Source: Oligoflexus sp. (GTDB taxonomy: Bacteria > Bdellovibrionota_B > Oligoflexia > Oligoflexales > Oligoflexaceae). From it: a DNA stretch of 64,000 bases. Below are positions 1 to 8,400 of the stretch, in pieces. The stretch lies in assembly GCA_014378195.1 (NCBI GenBank), contig JACMOC010000008.1:62001-126000 (forward strand), in the 5' to 3' direction. The position numbers and the translations under genes were made by a program. The notes beneath the pieces are model-generated. The model saw only the letters and a list, made by a program, of their open reading frames with translations, was not told the origin of the DNA and did not search any database. The stretch's first letter is position 1. Each line of letters begins with the position of its first letter.

Positions 1-1
1 T

Positions 2-460
2 ATTGCCGACGAGACGGCACGTTGGGGACTTGAAATCAATCTGGTCTTTATAAGCAAGTTGAGCCTCCTTGCGGATGTTTCCGAGCAACTTTTTAATACA
101 GTTGCAGCTCGCTTGGAAAAAGCCAAATCGGATATCGAAGAAGTTGGACGACTCGAAGCTTTGACATTGGAAGCGGAAACCTCTGCGAAAGTGTCTGCCT
201 TGGTCGCAGAAGCCAAGGGACAGCATGCGCTCGGTGTAAGCCGCGTGTACAAAAAGCTTTCTCAACATCCGGACGTTTTCAAGGGCTATAAACAACTTTA
301 TGCTTTGTCGGTCTTGAAACCTCAGAGGACTGTGCTCTTTCAAGGGTTTGGTACGGAAGAGTTTTCCGCAATTGAGGCTGCCATGACGGTGCCCATTGGA
401 GAAGTGAGTGCTCCCGTTATGCAGCACAAGGCTAACGGCTTTGAGTCGAACATGCAATAA
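2..460 (+). CDS. SPFH/band-7 family protein, C-terminal part
   Basis: The reading frame is open from the first bases of the window, so the gene begins upstream and only about 152 C-terminal residues are seen. The segment starts with the end of a band-7 domain (LEINLVFISKLSL) and continues as an Ala/Glu/Lys-rich, probably coiled-coil region of the kind that follows SPFH domains in flotillin- and prohibitin-like proteins. These proteins form membrane-associated oligomers that organise microdomains or regulate proteases. A TTG at 59 could be read as a start, but in-frame coding continues upstream of it. A strong terminator follows. The family call rests on the coiled-coil composition and the short upstream stretch, so it is moderate. 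Confidence 0.6.
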   Translation: MADETARWGLEINLVFISKLSLLADVSEQLFNTVAARLEKAKSDIEEVGRLEALTLEAETSAKVSALVAEAKGQHALGVSRVYKKLSQHPDVFKGYKQLYALSVLKPQRTVLFQGFGTEEFSAIEAAMTVPIGEVSAPVMQHKANGFESNMQ

Positions 461-486
461 ATAGGATAGTGTGGTGATAGAGGTTG

Positions 487-521
487 CCCTCCAAGGTATG
501 CGCCTTGGAGGGTCTTTTTTT
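487..521 (+). terminator. Rho-independent terminator of the SPFH gene
   Basis: A perfect 10-bp stem (CCCTCCAAGG with CCTTGGAGGG) and a 6-nt loop are followed by TCTTTTTTT. It lies 27 bp after the stop of the SPFH gene and between two convergent genes, since xdhC ends at 544 on the other strand. Confidence 0.9.
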
Positions 522-543
522 AAAACAATATTTCGAATGAAAG

Positions 544-1350
544 CTAGGACATACGTCGGTGCTGTCCGTTCTTAACCAACAGCAGCTCAGCGATAATGCT
601 AACGGCGATCTCGCCAGGCTCATGACTTTTAAATCCTATGCCCATGGGACAGCGCAATTTTTCGATTACGTCTTGCGAATAGCCTTCATCCAGAAGCTCA
701 GCCTTTATCCGGCGCGCTTTCACCGTGCTCCCGATCACACCGAGATAGTTGAGATCACTGCGATTCACAAGACTCTTCAGAATTGGGACATCGGTTGCAT
801 GGCCTTTGGTGACCAGCACACAGTAGCTTTCAGCATCGATTTCAGGCGCGAAATCAGGGAGATTTTCCATCTGCACGATACGAAGGCGATCGCTCGCGGC
901 CGGGAGTTTCGCGAGCCATTCCGAACGGGCATCAAGACAGGTGACATGGCAGTCAAGGAGCGCGAGATTTCGCACGAGAGCCTGGGCCACGTGTCCTGCA
1001 CCGAAGACGACCACCTTCCATGCTTGCGATGGGAAGGTCTCCATCAGCATCTGCACCGAGCCGCCGCAACTCATACCAACATCCGTCTGCAGGTCCCATT
1101 TTAAAAGTATTGGAGCTTTACTCAGCTTCTTATTTTTGAGCGTGTCGACTCCTAAAGCAATGGCTTTGGCTTCGACTTTGCCACCGCCGACTGTTCCCCA
1201 TTGCAAACCATCCCGGGTGACTATAGCTTTCGCGCCGAGTTCCTGTGGAGCATGCCCCATGCTCTTCGTCCAAGTAAAGACCACGAAGTCTTCGCCTCGA
1301 CGGGCCAATTCATCGGCTTTTTCGAAATACTCGCGAACGAAGTGGCTCAT
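544..1350 (-). CDS. xdhC: Xanthine dehydrogenase accessory protein XdhC
   Basis: This 268-residue protein matches the XdhC/CoxI family. XdhC binds molybdenum cofactor, protects it during sulfuration and delivers it to the XdhB subunit in the cytoplasm. The N-terminal domain carries the family pattern GTVGGGKVEAKAI (about residues 53-65). The C-terminal half has a Rossmann-like nucleotide-binding stretch, VVVFGAGHVAQAL. The start overlaps the end of xdhB by 4 bp (ATGA type), which implies translational coupling in an xdhA-xdhB-xdhC operon, the usual order. Length is normal for the family. The call is firm from motifs and context. Confidence 0.93.
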   Translation of the reverse strand: MSHFVREYFEKADELARRGEDFVVFTWTKSMGHAPQELGAKAIVTRDGLQWGTVGGGKVEAKAIALGVDTLKNKKLSKAPILLKWDLQTDVGMSCGGSVQMLMETFPSQAWKVVVFGAGHVAQALVRNLALLDCHVTCLDARSEWLAKLPAASDRLRIVQMENLPDFAPEIDAESYCVLVTKGHATDVPILKSLVNRSDLNYLGVIGSTVKARRIKAELLDEGYSQDVIEKLRCPMGIGFKSHEPGEIAVSIIAELLLVKNGQHRRMS

Positions 1351-3761
1351 AGGCCCTCGCAGGCGGCAAACGCTTCCGGCTTCAAAGCGCGGAGAATAGT
1401 TTCGGCCGTCGCCGGTATAGGCATGGCCACGACGTCAGCTCTGCCATGCCTCCGAAGCCCATGATAACGAATAGCATCACGGATCGCATTCCACACGGAA
1501 AAACATAGCAGCAAAGGTGGTTCGCCGGCAGCTTTCGTGCCTTTGATGTTGCGGTGATTGCCATGATTTTCCAAAAGATCAATCTTAAAATTTCGAGGAA
1601 TATCATGCACGCTGGGGATCTTATAAGTACTCGGTGCATGAGATAAGAGTTGGCCCTTTGCATTGTAGAAAAGTGCTTCAGTCGTAACCCAACCCATTCC
1701 TTGGATAAAGGCGCCAGCCACTTGACCGACATCAAGAGCGTGATTGATGGGTCGACCGAGATCCATGAGAATATCGGTCCTGAGGACCTTCACTTCTCCA
1801 GTGATCTGATTCACTTCAACTTCGCTCGCCGCAACACCTTGGCTGAAGTAGAGAAATGCGCGGCCTTCGCCGGTCAACTTATTAAAGCCGAGATCGGCAA
1901 TTTTATAATGCCCGTATTCACTCACTGAGATGCGGTTAAAGTAAGCCTCGGAGACCAAAGCTGAAAAGGGAATGCGCAGGTCGGGATGAGATTTTGCGTA
2001 GACCAACCCACTTTCGAAGACAATGGCATCGATGTCAAAAGCGTCGGAAGATTCTGCTTCTGCTCCTACTTCGATTTCTGGCATCGTACCGAAACCAGCT
2101 GTTTTGCTCGCCCACTTGTCGAGAGGGATCTCAGTGAGTTTCTGCATCAATGCTGCAAGTCGTCGTTTGATCTTCCCAGCCGCAACACATGCAGCGGCGC
2201 CATTTAGATCGGTTCCGGTCGAGGCTGCGGTCGGTGAAGTGTTGGCATTCTTTTCAGTGGAAGTCGCCATCACTTTAACGGATCTAAGCGGTAGTCCAAA
2301 TTCGTCCGCCACTAAACGCGCAATCCGACTATTGACACCTTGCCCCATTTCCACCGCTCCGGTCGAAACCTGAATGGTTCCATCACGATGCACGTTAATA
2401 AGGGCATTCCCTTGATTTAAAAAACGGGTCGTGAAACTTATGCCGAATTTCACCGCAGTAAGCGAAAGACCGCGCGGATGATTCCTAGGATTTTGATTCC
2501 AGACGTTCAATGCTTCGCGACGGGCGCGGTAATCACAGCTCTGTTCGAGTTCGTCAAAGAGTTGCGGCAAAACATTATTTTCGAGCTTTTGCCCATAATG
2601 CGTGACATCGCGATCAGGTCCGCGGTAGCAGTTAAGCTTACGAACGTCCAGAGCATCAAGATTTAAGGCAATCGCGATGTCTTCGATAATTCCTTCTATG
2701 AGAGCTACACCCTTAGGACCTCCAAATCCACGGAACGCAGTGTGCGAATGATAATTGGTTCGGCACACCTGTCCAACCACACGCATGTTGGGAATGAAGT
2801 AGGCATTATCGGAATGAAGCATGGCTCGTTCCATAATCGCTGGCGAGAGATCGGCGTAAGCGCCGCCATCACCGTAGAGCTTTGCATCGAGTGCAATAAT
2901 CTGCCCCAGCCCATCAAATCCAACCTTATAATCGATCTGAAAGGGATTGCGTTTTCCAGTGATGATCATGTCTTCATCTTTGGACAGAACGATACGCGCC
3001 GGCTTACCCGTCGCTCGCGCAACGAGTGCTGCATAAACCGCAAAAGGAGCAGCCTGAGTTTCTTTTCCGCCGAAGCCGCCGCCGAGACGTTTGGCTATGC
3101 AGATGACTTCGTTCTGCTGAAGGCCTAAAGCTTCCGCTACCAGATGCTGAGTCTCGGTCGGATGCTGTGTCGAGGAATGGACTTCCATGAGCCCATCTTC
3201 CTTGGGATAGACTATGGCCGCTTGATTCTCGAGATAAAAATGTTCAGCCCCCCGAATGACCTGCCGTCCTTCAAGCTTGAATGGGGCATTGGCATAAGTT
3301 GCCTCGGCTTCACCGCGTTTAATGAAACGCTCACCACCGATGTAGCTTTTTGCAGCTATGGCCTCGTCGACACTGAGGATCGGCGGGAGAAGTTCGTAGT
3401 CAACCTGAACCGCTCTGATTCCTTGAATCAGGGCTTTTCTCGTCACAGCACCGACCACTGCCACGACCTCACCCGCGTACTTAACTTCGTCGATGGCTAG
3501 GAACGGCTGTTCCGTAAAGATTGTGCCCCAGTAATGATGGGAGAGATCCTGATGGGTCTGCACTGTTTCCACGCCTGGAATACCGAGTGCGCGGGTAGTA
3601 TCGATAGCGAGGATTCGCGCTCGCGCATGCGGACTGAGGACGAGCCCAACGTGCAATTCACCGTATAGGAAGGCTCGATCGTCAACGAATTCCGAGGTGC
3701 CTTGCACATGGGTGACGGCCGAATCATGCGGCGCGCTTAGAGGTGTTTCAAGCTTACTCAT
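1347..3761 (-). CDS. xdhB: Xanthine dehydrogenase molybdopterin subunit XdhB
   Basis: This 804-residue large subunit binds molybdopterin and carries the site that oxidises hypoxanthine to xanthine and xanthine to urate. Three residues that separate true xanthine dehydrogenases from aldehyde oxidases are visible: Glu234 in GGGFGGKE (bovine Glu802 equivalent), Arg344 in FRGFGGP (bovine Arg880) and the catalytic Glu747 in AAGEPPL (bovine Glu1261). Length is close to that of two-subunit bacterial XdhB proteins. The gene overlaps xdhA upstream and xdhC downstream by 4 bp each. No truncation is seen. The product urate would feed PuuD, encoded 6 kb away. Confidence 0.95.
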   Translation of the reverse strand: MSKLETPLSAPHDSAVTHVQGTSEFVDDRAFLYGELHVGLVLSPHARARILAIDTTRALGIPGVETVQTHQDLSHHYWGTIFTEQPFLAIDEVKYAGEVVAVVGAVTRKALIQGIRAVQVDYELLPPILSVDEAIAAKSYIGGERFIKRGEAEATYANAPFKLEGRQVIRGAEHFYLENQAAIVYPKEDGLMEVHSSTQHPTETQHLVAEALGLQQNEVICIAKRLGGGFGGKETQAAPFAVYAALVARATGKPARIVLSKDEDMIITGKRNPFQIDYKVGFDGLGQIIALDAKLYGDGGAYADLSPAIMERAMLHSDNAYFIPNMRVVGQVCRTNYHSHTAFRGFGGPKGVALIEGIIEDIAIALNLDALDVRKLNCYRGPDRDVTHYGQKLENNVLPQLFDELEQSCDYRARREALNVWNQNPRNHPRGLSLTAVKFGISFTTRFLNQGNALINVHRDGTIQVSTGAVEMGQGVNSRIARLVADEFGLPLRSVKVMATSTEKNANTSPTAASTGTDLNGAAACVAAGKIKRRLAALMQKLTEIPLDKWASKTAGFGTMPEIEVGAEAESSDAFDIDAIVFESGLVYAKSHPDLRIPFSALVSEAYFNRISVSEYGHYKIADLGFNKLTGEGRAFLYFSQGVAASEVEVNQITGEVKVLRTDILMDLGRPINHALDVGQVAGAFIQGMGWVTTEALFYNAKGQLLSHAPSTYKIPSVHDIPRNFKIDLLENHGNHRNIKGTKAAGEPPLLLCFSVWNAIRDAIRYHGLRRHGRADVVAMPIPATAETILRALKPEAFAACEGL

Positions 3762-5188
3762 ACTTGTCCTCCTAGTTCAGAGAAGTACTTACGGAACAGA
3801 CCATCGACCAGTACACGACGGTAGCTGTTCGTCCCTCTGACATCGGACAGTGGTTTGATCGATTGCTGCAGCAACTGCGATGATGCTTCGATTAGATCCT
3901 CGCTTAGAATTTTTCCCAGCAAAAAAGCTTCGACCTCAGTCAGGCGAATAACAGTAGCGCCGACGCCGCCCACTGCTAAACGAGCCTCCGTGATCGTACC
4001 TCTTGCCTGCCGAACGGAGAAAGCACAGCTTACGGTAGCTATATCAAGGTCTTTGCGCTGCGATGCTTTGTAAAGCTTGAGAGTTTCGTTCAATTTGGGA
4101 ACGTCGAAACTAATGCTGCTAATGATTTCGTCGGACTGGAGTGCGAGCTGACGATAACCAACGTAAAGACTTTCGATAGGGATAGTGCGTTCTCCGCGAC
4201 TATTTACAGTATGAACAGTAGCATTTGCAACCATGAGAAACGGAAGCGTGTCGCCGATCGGGGAGCCATTCGCAACGTTACCAATTAGAGTCCCGATATT
4301 TTTGATCTGCGGTGATGCGAAGATGTTCAAAAGTTTTGCGAATTCGGGAATAAGATCCTGGCAAGCGTCATGCACTTCACTCAAGGTCACGCGGGCACCG
4401 ACGTGGAATCGAGTCCCTTCCCGCCGGATCGCATAGAGGCCTTCGATAAGATGAAGACTGATGAAAACCGCGTCGGTGGATTTTCCCTTGTTGATCATGA
4501 CGCCAATGTCAGTTCCCGAAGCTAGCAGTCGAGAACCGGAATGAGCCTTCCGGAGTTTGACGGCATCCTTTATCGTGGTCGGCGCAAAAAATGTGTGACT
4601 TTCGGACGAGAGGTGAAGCGCCTGGGCTGTTATGCCTTGTAAATCCTCGTGTTTAACAGCGCTGAGATAGCGAGATTCGATCGATGGCAATGCTTCGGCG
4701 TCAACCATCATTGCTGCCTCTATAAGCGGCGAGTAGCCGGTACAACGGCAGAGATTGCCCGTCAAAGCATTTTTAATGCCCTGCTCGCTCTGCTTACCTC
4801 TTGCAACGCAGTTTGTGATGGCGATCGCGAATCCAGGGGTGCAGTAACCACACTGTGAAGCGTGGCAGCGTACCATAGCGTCTTGAACTGGCGACAGCCC
4901 TTCGTCGGTTTTTAGGCCTTCGACGGTAACGATATGACAACCATCGAGTTGGGCCATCATCACGATGCAGGCGTTCACAGGTTCGAACGTCGCAGGTCGG
5001 CCGCCGAAGTAGGAAGCCTTAAGAACCGAACAGGCTCCACAGTCACCTTCGGCGCAGACGATCTTGGTGCCTGTCAGGCCCGCGGAATAACGCAAATAAT
5101 CGGCGAGCATCATAAAGGCTTCTTCGCCCCGAAGCTCATGGCGTTTTGAATTGATATAAACGACGGCAGCGTTGCGAGTACTTTTCAT
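3758..5188 (-). CDS. xdhA: Xanthine dehydrogenase FeS/FAD subunit XdhA
   Basis: This 476-residue small subunit passes electrons from the molybdenum centre through two [2Fe-2S] clusters to FAD and NAD+. The plant-type cluster ligands are visible near residues 45-55 (CAEGDCGACS), followed by the second cluster motifs CHASQCGYC and NLCRCTGYSP. The FAD-binding domain follows, with LLASGTDIGVM near residue 220. The start ATG is preceded by a purine-rich GAGAGAAG. It is the first gene of the leftward xdhABC operon and diverges from the large fusion gene across about 260 bp. Confidence 0.95.
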   Translation of the reverse strand: MKSTRNAAVVYINSKRHELRGEEAFMMLADYLRYSAGLTGTKIVCAEGDCGACSVLKASYFGGRPATFEPVNACIVMMAQLDGCHIVTVEGLKTDEGLSPVQDAMVRCHASQCGYCTPGFAIAITNCVARGKQSEQGIKNALTGNLCRCTGYSPLIEAAMMVDAEALPSIESRYLSAVKHEDLQGITAQALHLSSESHTFFAPTTIKDAVKLRKAHSGSRLLASGTDIGVMINKGKSTDAVFISLHLIEGLYAIRREGTRFHVGARVTLSEVHDACQDLIPEFAKLLNIFASPQIKNIGTLIGNVANGSPIGDTLPFLMVANATVHTVNSRGERTIPIESLYVGYRQLALQSDEIISSISFDVPKLNETLKLYKASQRKDLDIATVSCAFSVRQARGTITEARLAVGGVGATVIRLTEVEAFLLGKILSEDLIEASSQLLQQSIKPLSDVRGTNSYRRVLVDGLFRKYFSELGGQV

Positions 5189-5382
5189 ATAGAACTTCTC
5201 TCACTGTTCAGAACCGGTCAGGCGTAAATATAGATTGGATTTGCTTCGGAGTCGAGATTTGCTCGATAGGAAGAGGAACCCGGAACTTAAGGTCATTCCT
5301 TAGGGTGTCATTCTGTGGAGGGTCAAATCCACGATTCTATAACTTGCCGGTGAGGCGCATTTTTAAAAATCGATGATAAACC

Positions 5383-5410
5383 TTGAGAATGCGGTGTGTA
5401 ACATTAGAAT
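5383..5410 (+). promoter_or_regulatory. Candidate promoter of the purine-catabolic fusion gene
   Basis: TTGAGA (5383-5388), a 16-bp spacer and TAGAAT (5405-5410) lie about 40 bp ahead of the preferred start codon. Further upstream in the same divergent region is a short inverted repeat, TAAGG-5-CCTTA (5288-5302), that could bind a regulator of both directions. The assignment is by eye from the sigma-70 consensus. Confidence 0.4.
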
Positions 5411-5451
5411 AAGATCAAGTTCATCAATCCGTGGATAGCGAAAGGCAGCTC

Positions 5452-8400
5452 ATGGCAGACATTCCCTACTTCGAAGACTTTATTTCCCCGGAATTGCGCG
5501 CCTACCTTTTGCAACAGGCTCGTCCTGTTCCATCGGTTTCCGGTCTTACTCAGATCGGCGAGGGCGGGGGTCTTGAGAATGCCGAGTCCTTGATGTATTT
5601 GTGCGAGCTTTACGATGAATTGAAGACTGATCTGGCTTCCATCCTAAATAGAAGGACGGCTGACAGGGCTTTTATCGATCAAAGATGTCGGGCTTTGTCC
5701 GTCTTCAATCATGAACATAAGCGTGATTACCAGTCTGCGGATTATCGGACTATCCTTGGACTGGAAGACAGCGAAGGACGCATAGTCATCGGTCCCAAAA
5801 GAGCCGACTATGTGAAAAAAGGCGGAGCACCTATTGCGCCTCTTCCTCATTATTTGCAAGGGCCGCATGTTACTCTCTTTGGGCCTCCTGACAGCGCAAA
5901 GCTAGCCGTCAACGCGATGAATGCCTATCATCGCCAGTTGCCGGGCGAACCTGTGATCGTGGGCGATTTGCTCCGTAGCAGCGTGCACGCACCCAAGTGG
6001 GGCGCTGATGATGAAGATTCCAAAACACCCTTGCGGGCCGATTTAGTTTCGGCCGGTGAGAATCTCAGCCGTTGTTTTGATGGATCATTGATAGCCATCG
6101 ATGAAAAGAGTGGCAAACGCTACGAAATCCATAAGGAAAAACGAGCGCAACCTATCAAGCGATTTCCCGGCCTGGCTCTGCCTTGCACCTTTCTCTTTCG
6201 CGGCGACAACCCGATTCCCCTCCATCTCTATGACTTCGCCCTTCATTTTTACCAAAATTGGCGAAACCCGGAAGCTTTGGTCTTTTATGTGCCGAAACTC
6301 GAGCATGAGGAAGAAGCTCGTTATATTCATCTGATGATGGATCGTGCCGAGAAACTTTTGAAGGTGAAACATCCCGACTATCGAATGGGACAGATTCGTT
6401 TGATGATCGTACTTGAGAATCCTAGAGCGATCTTCCGCACACATGAAATCATGGACGAACTCTATCCCTACTTTGCAGGCGCATCTTTAGGCTGGCATGA
6501 TTATCTGGCTTCGACCGCGAGGATTTTCAAGGAAGATAGCCAGTATCGTATTCCTGCCAAAAGCGATCCGAATATCGTTATCAAGTATATCAAGGCCTCG
6601 CATCGGCTGCTGGCGGACGTGGTCGGTCCACGTGGAGGCATTAAAGTCGGGGGTATGTACGGAGTGCTTCCCCTTACGCCTGATCTTGCCAGCGCCTCAT
6701 TCCAAGTGACTCTGAAGGGTTATATCAAGGATGTCGTAACCCAGCTGAAACGTGACCTCACTGGTTATTGGGTGGCACATCCAGACTTTGTGCGCCTCGG
6801 CTTGGCCTTGGTTGAGGCTTGGAAACTTCGGACCGCCGGGGATGCCCAGCCCTTGCGAACTCTTGTTACCAGTCTGCTACAGGAGCAGCATGCGAGCGAG
6901 GTTTTGGCTTTTATTGATAAACCCGATATTGAAGGCTTAGATCCCGACGATCCACTTTACGCCCGTTCATTGATCGTCGCCGATCGTAAAGAATCGGAAA
7001 ATGCAAAAAATAATCATCCTGACGAAATTCGCTACAATGTTTTTCAATGTCTGCAATACCTAGCGGATTGGCTTTCGGGGCGTGGATGTGTGGCTTTGCC
7101 TGCAGAATTGGAAGGCGTGCCTGTTCGCGTGATGGATGACCTCGCGACGACCGAACGATCGCGCTGGGAGGTTTGGCACGAAATCCGTCACGGACGTTTT
7201 GCCTTGGAAGATTTTCTGCGCATCGCTTTCGAAGAATTGCATTTCATTCGTAAAAATCAATCTAACGCCCGAAAAATTGTTCAAGTGAAGTGGGACGAGC
7301 AAAGCGCACGATGGTATCCCATCGCTTTCAAAATAATGATTCGGCTCATGACAGATGCACAACCCGTCGAATTTGCGAGTGAATTGCTGCTATCGTTGAC
7401 CGTTGAAAGCATACGTGAGGCGGCCGATCCCTGGGAAACCCTAAGGAGCATTGATCCGCAAAAATATCGTTTCGATCCTTACGTGGACCGTTTTCTAAGT
7501 TATTTTGAATGCCTTGGGAACCAGAGTTTCGCGCAGTCGATGGCAGTAGACCTGGTGCCTGATCTGGCAAAAGGCGAGGCCTTGGTCAAGAGTTTTAGTC
7601 TTGCTGAAGTCATTGCTGCCGCTGCCTTCCACGGCGATATCGGAGAAGGAAAACAAACTCTCGATGCCATGGCTTTGCAGGAACAGGCAAAGGTGTTGCC
7701 TGCCGACGAGGCTCTGAAGAGCGATCTTCGCGCGCGGGGACAAACCTACCTCAATAAGTTTGGTGTGAAGTTTCTGGTCTCCGCAGCGGGCAAGTCAGCT
7801 GCAGAATTGAAGCACATTCTCGAGGAGCGAATCGGCAATACCAAAGCAGAGGAACTCAACAATGCCCGTGTGGCACTGTGGGAAATCGCTTGTAAGCGAC
7901 TCAAGACTTTTCCGATTTATGAAAGGGCCGAGGTCTTCCAAAAGATTCAGGCCAAACATTCAGTGCCATCCGCAATGATTTCCCTGTTGAGCAAAGAAGG
8001 CACGCAAAACATAAACTTGAATTGTTCGCCTCATACTTGGTTTGAAGTCGCTTCGCTTAGCAAATCAGTGGCGTCTGCTTTTGCCTTGGAATATTTCTCT
8101 GCACGAAAAATCGGAGTGGATACTTCCGTCAATCAATTGTTGGCTCAAACATCCTCGTCCTTTCGTTTGTCCGGACCCTACGGAGACGCGGTGACGCTCG
8201 CTCATTTAATGAGCCACAAAGCCTTAAATATGCACTATGTAAAAGGCATTCCGGCGACCAAGCCCATGCCGGCTCTCGATCAGCTGATCAATGGCTCGAC
8301 TCAATATGGATACGAACCTATTCTTGTCATCAATCCTCCCGGTGAGGTCTTTCAGTATTCAGGTGCTGGCTTCCTGCTCCTCGAACATCTCATTGAACTC

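Noticed and set aside
559..1464. Plus-strand open frames across xdhC
   Set aside because: They are shadows of xdhC: the minus frame has clear family motifs and operon overlaps, while the plus frames have none.
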